Part shown: one piece after another, positions 1-9,722 of the stretch
Layout: each line of letters begins with the position of its first letter
Position numbering within the stretch: position 1 is the stretch's first letter
Source of the DNA: Streptosporangiaceae bacterium NEAU-GS5
Lineage (GTDB): Bacteria; Actinomycetota; Actinomycetes; Streptosporangiales; Streptosporangiaceae
Reading direction: 5' to 3'
Assembly (NCBI GenBank): GCA_017592665.1
Contig: JAGFNW010000007.1
Span: 1 to 64,000 of the forward strand
Length of the DNA stretch: 64,000 nucleotides
Program-made: the position numbers and the translations under genes
Notes under the pieces: generated by a model
Database searches by the model: none
Told to the model about the DNA's origin: nothing
What the model saw: only the letters and a program-made list of their open reading frames with translations

Positions 1-96
1 CGCGGGCTGGCCACCCGCTACGACAAAGACCCGGCAAGCTACGAGGCAGGCCTCCATTTACGCGGCTCGATCATGTGGCTGAAAGTCCTTGCCTAA
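1..96 (+). mobile_element. IS5-family transposase, C-terminal fragment (cut by window edge)
   Basis: The first 31 codons read in frame to a TAA stop. They end in the tail RGSIMWLKVLA, which is typical of the C-terminus of IS5-family DDE transposases of actinomycetes. The sequence just after the stop (about 97-123) may hold the element's terminal inverted repeat, but the other end lies outside the window, so neither the repeat nor a target duplication can be checked. Only the last part of the gene is visible, so whether the element is intact is unknown. It sits directly downstream of the 3' end of the cellulase gene on the other strand. Confidence 0.6.
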
Positions 97-123
97 CCTC
101 ATGATCCGAACTTCGAACAGCTC

Positions 124-2190
124 CTAGTTGGAGACGGCGGCGAGGCGGGTCTTCAGGCCCTGCCCGAAGGCCGTCGCCGTGCCGTTGTAGTCGGTGATCA
201 GGGCCGGGCCGGTGTTGCACGGCCAGGTGTTCCAGGTCCAGCCGAGGTAGCCGACGCCGTGCGCGTCCGCCCAGTCCATCAGCGTGTCGATGAAGCCGTG
301 CGCGCAGTCGTTCTCACCGATCTCGGTGAGGTTCAGCGGCACCTGGGCGGCCACGGGGGCCAGCTGGCTGTCGTAGCAGGAGGTGTTCGAGCAGGTGTTG
401 AAGTTGTAGATGTGCGCGAACGCCGCCAGGTTGTTGAGCGAGTCGGTCGGCTTGTTGGCCAGCCACTGGGTCAGGTCGTTGGAGAAGGCAAGGCCGCCGA
501 TCATGATGATGTTGGTGGCGCCGGTGGCCCGTACGGTGTTGACCAGTCCCTGGAAGCCCGCCACCTGGTAGCTGATGCCGGGGCAGGTGCCGCCGTTCTT
601 CCAGCACGCCCAGCCGGTGGTGGCGCTGCCGGTGGCCCGCTCGGGGAAGGGCTCGTTGAACAGATCGAAGATCACCGCGTCGTTGCCCTTGAACGCGTTG
701 GCGACGCCCGTCCAGAACTGCGGCGCGAACATGGCGTCCGGCATCGGCTTCTGGCAGGTCGCGTTGACGTCGGCGCAGCCGGAGGAGTTGCCGGTGTACT
801 GGCCCCAGTTCCAGTGCATCTCCAGGATCGGCGTGATGCCGTTGGAGACCAGCAGGCTCACGTACGCCTTGACGGCGTTCTGGTAGGTCGTGCCGCCGAA
901 CTGGGCCTGCACGGGCGAGACGCCGAGCCAGCACTGCTCGTTCAGCGGGACCCGGACCACGCGGACCTTCCACGTGCGCATGGCCGAGACCGAGGCCTGG
1001 TCCATCGGGCCGTCCCAGATGCCGTTGCCCTGGATGCAGGCGAACTCGCCGCCGGAGCGGTTCACGCCGAGCAGGCGGTAGGTGGCCCCGGTGTTGGTGA
1101 CGATCTTGTTGCCGGACACGTGCAGCGGCGGGGCCGCGCCGGCCGGGCCGCCGTCGTTGTCGACCTCGGTCGCGGTGAACGTGCCGCTGAGATAGTTGGG
1201 GCTGGCCGCGCCGAAGGTGGCCGAGCCGTTCGTGGAGTCGGCGTCCTCGGCGGCTGCGATCGTCACGGTCTGCGGCGTGTTCCAGTTGCTCGGGGTGAAG
1301 GTGAGCGTGCCGCCGCCCGCCACGGCCAGATCGGTGTCGCCGCTCTGCCGGGTGATCGTCACGGTCGCGTTGGCGGTCGGGGCCTGCGAGAGCCGTACGG
1401 ACGTGGTCGCCGTGGCGCCTTCAGGAACGTTGATCGAGGTCGGCGTGACCACCACGATCGGGTCGGCCACGATGGTGCCGACGGTGATGCTCACTCCCGC
1501 CGAGGTGGTCGTCGCGCCGCCGTTGTCGGTGGCGCGCGCCGTCAGCGTGTAGTTGCCGGCCGCGACGTTGGTCCAGCTGAAGGTGTACGGCGAGGTGGTG
1601 TCGGTGCCGAGCAGCGTGCTGCCGTTGAAGAACTGCACCTGGGTGACCGTGCCGTTGGAGTCGGCGGCGGTGGCGGCCAGGTTGACGGTCGCCGGGGCGG
1701 TGAAAACCTGCCCGCTGGTGGGAGAGGTCAGAGAGACCGTGGGAGGCGTGTTGGTCGGCGTCCCGCTGCCGGTGCCGGTGCAGGTCACGCTCGCCGGGTT
1801 GGCGTTGGTGCCGGTGTAACTGGCATTGAACCCGGTGGTCCAGGTGGCGCCGGTGCCCTTGCTGCCGTTGTAGGACGCGTTGGTGACGGTGACGACGGCG
1901 CTGCCGGTCGCTTGCGTGTAGTTGCCGTCCCAGCCGTTCTGGATCCGCTGGTTGCCCGGGAAGGTGAAGGTCAGCGTCCAGGCCGTGATCGGATCACCGG
2001 AGTTGGTGATCGTGATCAGGCCGCCGAAGCCGCCTCCACCGTTGTCCCACGCCTTGGCGTAGGTCGCCGAACAGGACACGGCGGCGTGCGCCGTAGTGGA
2101 GATGGCCGTGAGCCCGGCCGCGGCGAGCACCACCGCGGCCATTGCGGCCAGTGCGCCCCGCCAGCGGCGGAGCCGATGCGTCGTCCTCAT
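124..2190 (-). CDS. Secreted modular cellulase: CBM2, Ig-like, Calx-beta-like, GH5 catalytic domain
   Basis: 688 residues. A Tat/Sec-like signal peptide covers residues 1-37 (RRWRG, hydrophobic stretch, AHAA). It is followed by a family 2 cellulose-binding module (about 38-138, with Trp48, Trp71, Trp87), an Ig-like domain (about 149-238), a Calx-beta-like domain (about 244-346) and a glycoside hydrolase family 5 domain (about 355-688). The acid/base is in the NEP motif (Asn512-Glu513) and the nucleophile is probably Glu623 in LTEIGE. GH5 enzymes of this layout cleave beta-1,4-glucan outside the cell. The ATG start follows a purine-rich site. A CebR/CelR operator 35 bp upstream indicates control by cellobiose. 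The exact activity (endoglucanase or mannanase) cannot be read from sequence alone. Confidence 0.9.
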   Translation of the reverse strand: MRTTHRLRRWRGALAAMAAVVLAAAGLTAISTTAHAAVSCSATYAKAWDNGGGGFGGLITITNSGDPITAWTLTFTFPGNQRIQNGWDGNYTQATGSAVVTVTNASYNGSKGTGATWTTGFNASYTGTNANPASVTCTGTGSGTPTNTPPTVSLTSPTSGQVFTAPATVNLAATAADSNGTVTQVQFFNGSTLLGTDTTSPYTFSWTNVAAGNYTLTARATDNGGATTTSAGVSITVGTIVADPIVVVTPTSINVPEGATATTSVRLSQAPTANATVTITRQSGDTDLAVAGGGTLTFTPSNWNTPQTVTIAAAEDADSTNGSATFGAASPNYLSGTFTATEVDNDGGPAGAAPPLHVSGNKIVTNTGATYRLLGVNRSGGEFACIQGNGIWDGPMDQASVSAMRTWKVRVVRVPLNEQCWLGVSPVQAQFGGTTYQNAVKAYVSLLVSNGITPILEMHWNWGQYTGNSSGCADVNATCQKPMPDAMFAPQFWTGVANAFKGNDAVIFDLFNEPFPERATGSATTGWACWKNGGTCPGISYQVAGFQGLVNTVRATGATNIIMIGGLAFSNDLTQWLANKPTDSLNNLAAFAHIYNFNTCSNTSCYDSQLAPVAAQVPLNLTEIGENDCAHGFIDTLMDWADAHGVGYLGWTWNTWPCNTGPALITDYNGTATAFGQGLKTRLAAVSN

Positions 2191-2224
2191 CCTGGGAGCT
2201 TCTCTCTGACGTGATCTATCTAAA

Positions 2225-2238
2225 TGGGAGCGCTCCCA
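2225..2238. promoter_or_regulatory. CebR/CelR operator (perfect 14-bp palindrome)
   Basis: TGGGAGCGCTCCCA is a perfect palindrome lying 35 bp upstream of the cellulase start. This is the known binding site of the LacI-family cellobiose-responsive repressors CebR of Streptomyces and CelR of Thermobifida. Its placement before a CBM2-GH5 cellulase makes the assignment strong. No such regulator gene lies in this window. Confidence 0.92.
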
Positions 2239-2345
2239 TCGTCAGCGCGTTTCACCAGGATGTACAGATCGTTACCCGGTTAAGCCTCCCTGACCTGGCC
2301 GAACGATTGAAACGTTCAGAAGGGGGCCAAGGAGGCTGAACCGGA

Positions 2346-3884
2346 TCAGTGGAAGAAGTGGCGGGTGCCGGTGAAGTAGAGGGAGACGCCCGCCGCCTCG
2401 CAGGCGGCGACGACCTCCTCGTCGCGGATCGAGCCGCCCGGCTGGACGATGGCGGTGACGCCGGCCGCGATCAGCACCTGCGGCCCGTCCGCGAACGGGA
2501 AGAAGGCATCGGAGGCCGCGACCGAGCCGGCCGCCCGCTCACCCGCCCTGGTGACCGCGAGCCGGCACGAGTCGACCCGGTTGACCTGGCCCATGCCGAT
2601 GCCCACGGTCGCGCCGCCGGCAGCCAGCAGGATGGCGTTCGACTTGACCGAGCGGCAGGCCCGCCACGCGAACGCCAGGTCGTCGAGGGACGCCGCGCCG
2701 GGGCCGGCCTTGAGCTCCCAGTTGGCCGGGTCGTCGCCGGGGGCGCTGATCCGGTCGGCCGTCTGCACCAGCAGGCCGCCGTCGATCCGGCGGAACTCGG
2801 CCGGGTTGGCCGGGCCCTCGGGGCAGACCAGCAGGCGCAGGTTCTTCTTCCCGGTCAATATGGCGAGGGCCTGCGGCGCGTACGACGGGGCCACCACGAC
2901 CTCGGTGAAGATGGGCGCGATCTGCTCGGCCAGCTCCTCGGTCACCTCACGGTTGACCGCGATGACCCCTCCGTACGCGGAGACCGGGTCGCAGGCGTGG
3001 GCCTTGCGATGCGCCTCGGCCACGTCGGCGCCGACCGCGATCCCGCACGGGTTGGCGTGCTTGATGATGGCCACGCACGGGTCGGTGAAATCCCATGCGG
3101 CGCGCCAGGCGGCGTCGGCGTCGACGTAGTTGTTGTAGGACATCTCCTTGCCGTGCAACTGCTCGGCGTTGGCCAGCCCGCTCTGCTGCCCGCTGTAGAG
3201 CGCGGCGCCCTGGTGCGGATTCTCGCCGTAGCGCAGCGGAGTCTTGAGCTTCCAGGTCGCGCCCATGAACCACGGCCACGCCTTCTCCTCCGGCGCGTAT
3301 ACGTTGGCGAACCACGACGCCACCGCCACGTCGTAGGAGGCCGTGTGCGCGTAGGCGACGGAGGCCAGCCGCCGCCGCTCGGTCAGCGTGAAGCCGCCGT
3401 TCGCCAGCGCCTCGAGAACCTGCCCATATGACCTCGGGTCGACGATCACAGCGCACGTGCCGTGGTTCTTGGCGGCGGCCCGGATCATCGCGGGGCCGCC
3501 GATGTCGATCTGCTCGACCGCGGCCGCGTCGGTCGCCCCGGCCGCCACGGTCTCGATGAACGGATAGAGGTTGACCACCGCCAGCTCGAACGGCTCGATC
3601 TCCAGCTCTTCCAGCTGCTTGACGTGCGAGGGGTTGTTGCCGTCGGCGAGCAGGCCGGCGTGCACGCGCGGGTGCAGGGTCTTGACCCGGCCGTCGAGGC
3701 ACTCGGGGAAGCCGGTCAGCGACTCGACCTTGGTCACCGGGACCCCGTACGAAGCGATCGCGGCGGCCGTGCCACCCGTCGAGACGATCTCCACCCCGGC
3801 CGCATCGAGACCTTTGGCCAGTTCTTCCAGACCGGACTTGTCGTACACCGCGATCAGGGCGCGCCGAATGGCGATCTTCGTCAC
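2346..3884 (-). CDS. purH: Bifunctional AICAR formyltransferase / IMP cyclohydrolase
   Basis: 512 residues, the usual family length. It catalyses the last two steps of IMP synthesis: formyl transfer to AICAR, then ring closure. The N-terminal MGS-like cyclohydrolase domain begins [10 protein letters not shown] and contains the STGGT loop. The C-terminal AICARFT domain carries the Lys-His pair in [10 protein letters not shown]. The reading frame is open further upstream, but the start is set at GTG 3884, because its GTGA overlaps the purN stop by four bases and family homology begins there. purN and purH form a translationally coupled purine operon. Confidence 0.96.
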   Translation of the reverse strand: MTKIAIRRALIAVYDKSGLEELAKGLDAAGVEIVSTGGTAAAIASYGVPVTKVESLTGFPECLDGRVKTLHPRVHAGLLADGNNPSHVKQLEELEIEPFELAVVNLYPFIETVAAGATDAAAVEQIDIGGPAMIRAAAKNHGTCAVIVDPRSYGQVLEALANGGFTLTERRRLASVAYAHTASYDVAVASWFANVYAPEEKAWPWFMGATWKLKTPLRYGENPHQGAALYSGQQSGLANAEQLHGKEMSYNNYVDADAAWRAAWDFTDPCVAIIKHANPCGIAVGADVAEAHRKAHACDPVSAYGGVIAVNREVTEELAEQIAPIFTEVVVAPSYAPQALAILTGKKNLRLLVCPEGPANPAEFRRIDGGLLVQTADRISAPGDDPANWELKAGPGAASLDDLAFAWRACRSVKSNAILLAAGGATVGIGMGQVNRVDSCRLAVTRAGERAAGSVAASDAFFPFADGPQVLIAAGVTAIVQPGGSIRDEEVVAACEAAGVSLYFTGTRHFFH

Positions 3885-4513
3885 TGAGGGTCCTTCCGCT
3901 GGGAACCGAAGTAGACATGGCGGCCGCGCACCGTGCCGCCCTCGCGGAGCAGCCGGCCGACGACCTCGACGAGCAGCCCGCGCTCGACGGTCTTGATGCG
4001 CTCGTGCAGCGAATGCTCGTCGTCCCCGTCTTCCACGGCCACGGCCCGCTGCGCGATGACCGGGCCCGTGTCGACGCCGCCGTCGACGAAGTGGACGGTG
4101 CATCCGGTGACGCGGACGCCGTACGCGAGGGCGTCTCGGACCGCGTGCGCGCCCGGGAAGGCCGGAAGCAGCGACGGATGCGTGTTGACGACGGGGAACG
4201 CCGTGAGGACCCGGGGCCCGAGGATCTTCATGAATCCGGCCGAGACCACGAGGTCGGGTTTGTGCTCGGTGATGGACGCGGCCAGCGCTTCATCCCAGGC
4301 GTCGCGGGTGGCGAAATCGGACACCCGATGGACGAACCAGGGGACGCCCGCCCGCTCTGCCCGCGCCAGCCCCTCGATGCCGTCGCGGTCGGCTCCCACC
4401 GCCACAACGCGGGCTCCGAAGGCCGGCTCGGCGACGGCGTCCAGCAAGGCTTGTAGGTTGGTGCCCGAACCCGACACGAGGACCACGAGCCGCGCGGCCG
4501 ACTGGGACATCAC
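3881..4513 (-). CDS. purN: Phosphoribosylglycinamide formyltransferase
   Basis: 210 residues including a GTG-ATG double start (4513 or 4510). PurN transfers a formyl group from 10-formyltetrahydrofolate to GAR in purine synthesis. The N-terminal [16 protein letters not shown] phosphate loop, the [12 protein letters not shown] stretch with its catalytic His, and [19 protein letters not shown] are all canonical. It is the first gene of the purN-purH pair and runs away from the small membrane protein at 4547, with only 33 bp between the two starts for divergent promoters. Confidence 0.96.
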   Translation of the reverse strand: MMSQSAARLVVLVSGSGTNLQALLDAVAEPAFGARVVAVGADRDGIEGLARAERAGVPWFVHRVSDFATRDAWDEALAASITEHKPDLVVSAGFMKILGPRVLTAFPVVNTHPSLLPAFPGAHAVRDALAYGVRVTGCTVHFVDGGVDTGPVIAQRAVAVEDGDDEHSLHERIKTVERGLLVEVVGRLLREGGTVRGRHVYFGSQRKDPQ

Positions 4514-4546
4514 CGGGACAGGTTATCGGGTAGCGAGGAGGAGACC

Positions 4547-4951
4547 GTGACCGCACCGCTCCAGATGTCGGCCCCGGAGATCGGTGGGCGGCGTGCGCTC
4601 ACGCTCGCCCTGCTGTCCCTGGTCATGACCGTCGTACTGCCGGTCGCCGGGCTGGCCATGTCGGCCTTCGGCACGATCGTCGCCTTCCGCGACACCCGCG
4701 CCCTGAGCCGCGCGGGCGCGGGGATCGGCATGGCGGCCACCGCGCTGGCGATCTCTGTGGTCGCCTTCCTGATCGCCGGGCTGTTCACCACCGTGCAGAT
4801 CTACTTCGCGGATGAGCTCAACGCCTATACGGAATGCCGCAAAGGCGCCAGCACGTCGACCGCGGAAGACCAGTGTTTCGCGCAGTTCAAGAAGGGCTTC
4901 GAGAACAAGACCGGCTTCCCCTGGCCATCGAACGTGCCCTTTCCCGGCTAG
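4547..4951 (+). CDS. Small membrane protein with two TM helices
   Basis: 134 residues from a GTG preceded by a strong GAGGAGGA ribosome site. Two hydrophobic segments (about 20-45 and 65-90) flank a short polar stretch, in a DUF4190-like arrangement. The polar C-terminal tail has two Cys (TECRK and DQCFAQF) and is probably extracytoplasmic. The function is unknown. Its stop overlaps that of the convergent DUF6350 gene in the shared tetranucleotide CTAG (4948-4951), so there is no room for a separate terminator. Confidence 0.8.
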   Translation: MTAPLQMSAPEIGGRRALTLALLSLVMTVVLPVAGLAMSAFGTIVAFRDTRALSRAGAGIGMAATALAISVVAFLIAGLFTTVQIYFADELNAYTECRKGASTSTAEDQCFAQFKKGFENKTGFPWPSNVPFPG

Positions 4952-6369
4952 TCGCGGTCCCAGGCGTACGGGTCGACGTAGATGACGTGCCCGTCGTCCT
5001 GCGGCTCGTCGCGGATGACGGGGATGGGCTGCGTGTCGGCCTCGGTGGCGTCCATCCAGTGGCCGGGCAGCGGGCGCGCCTTCCTGAGCTTCGGGATCGA
5101 CTGCTTGGAGATCAGCCACCAGTTGGCCAGCCCGGCCGAGATCCCGGCGGCCACCCCGACCTCCAGCGCCACGGAGAGCGCCACCTCCCAGGGGGACGGC
5201 CCGACCGCCGACAGGCGGGCCCCGCCGAGCGGCCCGCCGGACAGGGCGGACAGCAGCCCCGCCACCGCGCCCGTGGTGAGCCCGCATGCGAACCCCCACA
5301 GCGGCGCCGTCTCCAGCGCCGGCGTGGGCGCGATCCGCGCCACGAAGACGCCCGCGACGGCCCCCGCCGCGAACGGCAGCGCGATCACCGCCATCACCCA
5401 CGGCGGCGACGTGCCGCTGTCCGGCAACGCGCCGAGCAACGGCAGCGTCGGCACGGCCGCCAGCTTCACGCCCGTCGGCGCGACCAGCGTGCCGGTGCCG
5501 ATGGCGAACCCCGGCCCGGCGATATAGGCCATGCCCCACACGACCGCGTTCGCCAGGTAGAGGCCCTCGATCAGCAGCAGCAGGGCGCCGCCGACCACAC
5601 CCGGGCTGAGCAGGTCGGACAGCCGCTGGATCTGCCCGACGTGCGTCACGATCGCGCCGAGCACCAGCAGCAGGGCGGCGGCCAGCAGGATCGACAGCGC
5701 GACCGCCGTGCCGACCGTGAGCGCCCGCGCCCGCTCGGGCAGCAGGCGGAGCATCGACTTCCACGGCCCGATCGTGCGGGCCGTGGCGACCGACGTGGTG
5801 ACGAACGCCAGCAGCAGGTGGCTGAGCAGCACCTCGCCGAGGAACGGCGTGGTGATCTCGTTCTGCGCCACCAGCGCGATCACGCCCGCCAGGATCGCGT
5901 ACGGCGCGGCCAGCGAGATCCCGGCCCGCGCGATCAGCACGATCTGCGCGCGGCGCCGCGCGTTGGCGAGGTCTTTGGACGTGCCCTTCGGCAGCCGGGC
6001 GGGCATTCGCAACCGGAGGTCGGCGTCCCTGGCCATCCAGAGACCCGCACGATAGAGCAGGGTGGCCGGCAGGACCATCAGGCCGAGCGGGAGCAGCCCC
6101 ACCCGGCCGCCGGGGATCGCGAACCCCGCGTGGTGGGCCGCCAGCCACAGCTGGCATGCGGTTCGGAAAACACCGGGCAGGCCCTGCCCGAGCGCGCTAC
6201 GCGGCGCGGCGATCCAGCCGACCAGCGTGAGCGTGATGACGACGGCCAACCCGACGCCGAGGGTCAGGACGGCCGCCAGCATGCCGGACACCGGCAGCGG
6301 CCGCCTGGGCTCCTCGCCGCCCTCCTCCTGATTACGGGAGGCGCGCAGCTGGTCGAGAAGGGCCGTCAC
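4948..6369 (-). CDS. DUF6350-type polytopic membrane protein
   Basis: About 473 residues from the GTG at 6369, which has a G-rich ribosome site. The frame is open to a GTG at 6414, which lacks one. Roughly ten hydrophobic segments are visible, and the PRSALGQGLPGVFRTACQLWL and HHAGFAIPGGRVGLLPLGL segments are typical of the actinobacterial DUF6350 family. That family is commonly found beside purN-purH and sucCD, as here. It is sometimes annotated as PerM-like, but no activity is established. The C-terminus has an acidic tail ending YVDPYAWDRD. Confidence 0.85.
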   Translation of the reverse strand: MTALLDQLRASRNQEEGGEEPRRPLPVSGMLAAVLTLGVGLAVVITLTLVGWIAAPRSALGQGLPGVFRTACQLWLAAHHAGFAIPGGRVGLLPLGLMVLPATLLYRAGLWMARDADLRLRMPARLPKGTSKDLANARRRAQIVLIARAGISLAAPYAILAGVIALVAQNEITTPFLGEVLLSHLLLAFVTTSVATARTIGPWKSMLRLLPERARALTVGTAVALSILLAAALLLVLGAIVTHVGQIQRLSDLLSPGVVGGALLLLIEGLYLANAVVWGMAYIAGPGFAIGTGTLVAPTGVKLAAVPTLPLLGALPDSGTSPPWVMAVIALPFAAGAVAGVFVARIAPTPALETAPLWGFACGLTTGAVAGLLSALSGGPLGGARLSAVGPSPWEVALSVALEVGVAAGISAGLANWWLISKQSIPKLRKARPLPGHWMDATEADTQPIPVIRDEPQDDGHVIYVDPYAWDRD

Positions 6370-6423
6370 GCTACCCCATACTCCCAGCCCGTACGGCTCA
6401 CGCCGCCGCGCCACGCCGTAACA

Positions 6424-6610
6424 TCAGCGGTTTCGCAAGATCAGCGATTTTCGAGATCTGCGGCTTTTGCATGACCTGCGAGCCCGCATGATCAGCGGTC
6501 TCGCAGGATCAGCGGGTTTTCGCACGATCACCGGTTGCGCAGGATCGCGGTTCTGCATGATCACCGGTTGCGCATGATCGCGGTTTGCGTGATCAGCGGT
6601 TTTGCATGAT
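6424..6610. repeat. About 11 degenerate 17-bp tandem repeats at the 3' end of sucD
   Basis: Read on the minus strand, the consensus is ATCATGCGAAACCGCTG. The first unit (6594-6610) is the last five codons of sucD plus its stop, ATCATGCAAAACCGCTG. Degenerate copies then follow in the same orientation up to the 5' flank of the DUF6350 gene. The repeat therefore seems to have spread from the coding 3' end. It could act as a terminator or mRNA-protection element for sucCD, or it may be an inert minisatellite. Confidence 0.8.
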
Positions 6611-7468
6611 CTCCCGCATGAGGCGGGCCGTCTCGCTCGGCGTCTTGCCGACCCGGACGCCGACCTTCTCCAGGGCCTCCTTCTTGGCCTGGGCCGTGCC
6701 GGCCGAACCGGACACGATGGCGCCCGCGTGGCCCATGGTCTTGCCCTCGGGGGCGGTGAAGCCCGCCACATAGGCCACGACCGGCTTGGTGACGTGCTGC
6801 TCGATGAACAGCGCGGCCCGCTCCTCGGCGTCGCCGCCGATCTCGCCGATCATCACGACCGCGTCGGTGCCGGGGTCCTCCTGGAAGGCCTGGAGGGCGT
6901 CGATATGCGTGGTGCCGATGACCGGGTCGCCGCCGATCCCGACCGCGGTGGAGAAGCCGACGTCGCGCAGCTCGTACATGAGCTGGTAGGTCAGCGTGCC
7001 CGACTTGGACACGAGGCCGATCCGGCCGGGGCTGGTGATGTCGGCCGGGATGATGCCGGCGTTGGACGCGCCGGGCGAGGCGATGCCGGGGCAGTTGGGC
7101 CCGATGATCCGGGTCTTGTTGCCGTTGGCCGTGGCGTACGCCCAGAACTCGGTGGTGTCGTGCACCGGCACGCCCTCAGTGATCACCACGCAGAGCGGGA
7201 TCTCGGCGTCGATCGCCTCCTTGACCGCGTCCTTGGTGAACGCGGGCGGCACGAACACGACCGACACGTCGGCGCGGGTCTTCTCCATGGCCTCGGCGAC
7301 CGTGCCGAAGACCGGCAGGCCCTCGTGGGTGGTGCCGGCCTTGCGCGCGTTCACGCCGCCGACCACGCGGGCGCCCGAGGCGAGCATGCGGCGCGTGTGC
7401 TTGGTGCCCTCCGAGCCGGTCATGCCCTGGACGATGATTCGGCTGTTCTCAGTGAGCCAGATGGCCAT
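6593..7468 (-). CDS. sucD: Succinyl-CoA ligase, alpha subunit
   Basis: 291 residues, normal length. With SucC it interconverts succinyl-CoA and succinate with substrate-level phosphorylation in the TCA cycle. It has the CoA-binding fold ([19 protein letters not shown]) and the phospho-histidine motif GHAGAIVSG near residue 240. The start ATG at 7468 shares one base with the sucC stop (TAATG), so the two subunits are translationally coupled. The last codons form the first unit of the downstream 17-bp repeat array, so the C-terminal MQNR is either the source or the product of that repeat. Confidence 0.96.
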   Translation of the reverse strand: MAIWLTENSRIIVQGMTGSEGTKHTRRMLASGARVVGGVNARKAGTTHEGLPVFGTVAEAMEKTRADVSVVFVPPAFTKDAVKEAIDAEIPLCVVITEGVPVHDTTEFWAYATANGNKTRIIGPNCPGIASPGASNAGIIPADITSPGRIGLVSKSGTLTYQLMYELRDVGFSTAVGIGGDPVIGTTHIDALQAFQEDPGTDAVVMIGEIGGDAEERAALFIEQHVTKPVVAYVAGFTAPEGKTMGHAGAIVSGSAGTAQAKKEALEKVGVRVGKTPSETARLMREIMQNR

Positions 7469-8649
7469 TACGCACCTACCGCGGCGAGCTCGGCGGCGCG
7501 CTTGGCCGCATCGTCCATGGTGTCGACAAGTTCGACGCCGGAAAGCGCGGCGTCCTTCAGGATCTGACGCCCGAGCTGGGCGTTGTTGCCGTCCAGCCGG
7601 ACGACCAGGGGACGGGTCACCGACTCGCCGCGGTCGGACAGCAGCTTGAACGCCGACACGATGCCGTTGGCGACCGCGTCGCATGCGGTGATGCCGCCGA
7701 AGACGTTGACGAACACCGACTTGACGGCCGGGTCGGACAGAATGATCTCCAGTCCGTTGGCCATCACCTCGGCCGAGGCGCCGCCGCCGATGTCGAGGAA
7801 GTTGGCCGGCTTGGGCGTGCCGGGGAACGCCTCCCCCGAGTAGGCGACGACGTCGAGGGTCGACATGACCAGGCCGGCGCCGTTTCCGATGATGCCGACG
7901 TTGCCGTCGAGCTTCACGTAGTTGAGGTGCTTCTCCTTGGCCCTGGCCTCGAGCGGGTCTTCGGCGTGCTTGTCGGCGTACGCCGCGTGCTCGGGCTGCC
8001 GGAAGGACGCGTTCTCGTCCAGCGTGACCTTGCCGTCGAGGGCCTTCACCTGGCCGTCGGAGGAAAGGATCATCGGGTTGACCTCGACCAGGGAGGCGTC
8101 CTCGTCGACGAAGACGGCCCACAGCTTCGCGATGAGGTCGGCGGCGCCCTCGAGCGCCTGCGCCGGGAGCCCGCCGGCCTGCGCGATCTCGCGCGCCTTG
8201 GCCCGGTCGACTCCGGTCAGCGGGCTGACCGGCACCTTGGCGACCTTGTCGGGCGCCGTGTGCGCGACCTCTTCGATGTCCATGCCGCCGGAGGCCGAGC
8301 AGATGGCAAGGAAAGTCCGGTTGGCTCGGTCGAGGAGGAAGGAGAAGTAATACTCCTCCGCGATGTCACTGGCCTCCTCGATAAGAACCTTGTGGACCGT
8401 GTGGCCCTTGATGTCCATCCCCAGGATCTGCGTCGCCTTCTGGTAGGCGTCGTCGGCGTCGTCGGCCACCTTGACGCCGCCCGCCTTGCCGCGCCCGCCG
8501 GTCTTGACCTGGGCCTTGACGACCACTCGGCCGGTCAGCTGCGCCGCGGCGGCGCGCGCCTCATCCACGGTGTGCGCGACTTGGCCGCGCGGCACCGGGA
8601 TGCCGTACTCCGCGAAGAGCTCCTTCGCCTGATGTTCGAACAGGTCCAC
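7468..8649 (-). CDS. sucC: Succinyl-CoA ligase, beta subunit
   Basis: 393 residues from a GTG start with an AAAGGGA-type site. The N-terminal ATP-grasp domain ([39 protein letters not shown]) binds the nucleotide. The C-terminal ligase-CoA domain contains [13 protein letters not shown] and FLDIGGGA. It is the first gene of the sucC-sucD operon. The 212-bp gap upstream is shared with the divergent secreted-protein gene and presumably holds both promoters. Confidence 0.96.
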   Translation of the reverse strand: MDLFEHQAKELFAEYGIPVPRGQVAHTVDEARAAAAQLTGRVVVKAQVKTGGRGKAGGVKVADDADDAYQKATQILGMDIKGHTVHKVLIEEASDIAEEYYFSFLLDRANRTFLAICSASGGMDIEEVAHTAPDKVAKVPVSPLTGVDRAKAREIAQAGGLPAQALEGAADLIAKLWAVFVDEDASLVEVNPMILSSDGQVKALDGKVTLDENASFRQPEHAAYADKHAEDPLEARAKEKHLNYVKLDGNVGIIGNGAGLVMSTLDVVAYSGEAFPGTPKPANFLDIGGGASAEVMANGLEIILSDPAVKSVFVNVFGGITACDAVANGIVSAFKLLSDRGESVTRPLVVRLDGNNAQLGRQILKDAALSGVELVDTMDDAAKRAAELAAVGA

Positions 8650-8861
8650 GAGGGTCCGTCCCTTTTGATGTCGAGGCGCCAGAAAGTGGGGCTCCCATCG
8701 TCCCGCCTGGCTTTCCGCGCATGAAGCCTAGCCTTAGCCGGGCCGTGACGATGTCAGCGGGTCCCGTTCGACCTTGTCAATAACCAGGCGAATACGTCAC
8801 AGTTCCCGCAAAATGACCTTCGACGGATTCGCAGGAAGTGTCTGGCAGGGAGGGCCTCATC

Positions 8862-9722
8862 GTGAGGCGTGTAAGCACAATGATCGTGTGCGCGGCGATG
8901 GCGGGCGCGCTGACGATGGGAACGGCCCGTGCGGCGGCGGCCGCCACGGACCCGGCGGCCGCTCTGGCCGCGCAGTTCCAAAGCGCCCACGGCGTGCATT
9001 TCACCAGCGTCACCAAATTCGGCCCAGGCGTTGACCTCGCGATTCGCGCGTATGGTGTGCTTCAGTTCGGCAGCTCCCGCGTGGCGGCCGCCGATCTCAT
9101 CGGCACGGTGGACAATCCGATGCCCAAGGCAACGGCTGACGCGCTCGCACCCGCCGCGAGCGTCCTCGGCTACGACCTCGCGACGTACGCCCAGCCCTTC
9201 GAGGTCATCACGGTCGGGCACACCTCCTACACGACCGGAGACATGGTCGCCAGCCGGCTGCCCTCCGGCAAGCACTGGCTGACGAACCCCAGCGTCGGCG
9301 GCGCGACCGGATTCGGTGGGCTGCCGGCCGACGTCCTCGACCCCGCCCAGCTGAAGAAGATCCTCGCGTCCGCCAAGGGCCACGAGCCCGGCGGCGTCTT
9401 CGACGGGGTCTCCACCACCGCCTACCACGGGTCGGCCACGTCCGACCTCGGGCCCGCGTCGAACGGGAAGTACACCTACGGACTGAGCTGGAAGCTGTGG
9501 GTCGGCGCCGACGGCCTCATCCGCCGCGTGACCTCGACCGCCACCGTCGTGTTCACTCCGAAGAAGGGCTCTGCGGTCCGTGTCGAGGCCAGAACGGACG
9601 CCCGGCTCACCGAGTGGGGCGACAAGATCTGGGTCTACGCCCCCGACTCGTGGACGACGGCGCCCGCGCCCGAAATCCAGATCCTCCCCGCCGCACCCGG
9701 CGCCGCCAAACCCCGCGCCTGA
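8862..9722 (+). CDS. Secreted protein, LppX/LprG-like fold possible
   Basis: About 286 residues from GTG 8862, chosen because AGGGAGG sits about 8 bases upstream (the frame is open to 8838). A signal peptide with a cleavage site near TARAAAAAT is clear, and there is no lipobox Cys. The body alternates beta-rich and polar segments and includes FEVITVGHTSYTTG and WKLWVGADGLIRRV. The latter resembles the W-x-G-x-DGL-R signature of LppX/LprAFG-like lipid-binding proteins and related actinobacterial secreted proteins. The function is unknown. The gene ends at the first unit of a 44-bp repeat array. Confidence 0.75.
   Translation: MRRVSTMIVCAAMAGALTMGTARAAAAATDPAAALAAQFQSAHGVHFTSVTKFGPGVDLAIRAYGVLQFGSSRVAAADLIGTVDNPMPKATADALAPAASVLGYDLATYAQPFEVITVGHTSYTTGDMVASRLPSGKHWLTNPSVGGATGFGGLPADVLDPAQLKKILASAKGHEPGGVFDGVSTTAYHGSATSDLGPASNGKYTYGLSWKLWVGADGLIRRVTSTATVVFTPKKGSAVRVEARTDARLTEWGDKIWVYAPDSWTTAPAPEIQILPAAPGAAKPRA

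Noticed and set aside
259-2214. 651-residue open frame opposite the cellulase
   Set aside because: Antisense shadow rich in Arg, Gly and Val; the minus-strand cellulase has clear domains, a signal peptide and an operator.
4556-6474. Long open frames on both strands around the DUF6350 gene
   Set aside because: They lack hydrophobic or domain pattern and are shadows of the polytopic membrane protein.
6593-8122. 509-residue frame extending sucD upstream
   Set aside because: The first 200-odd residues are out-of-frame sucC; the true sucD start is ATG 7468, coupled to the sucC stop.
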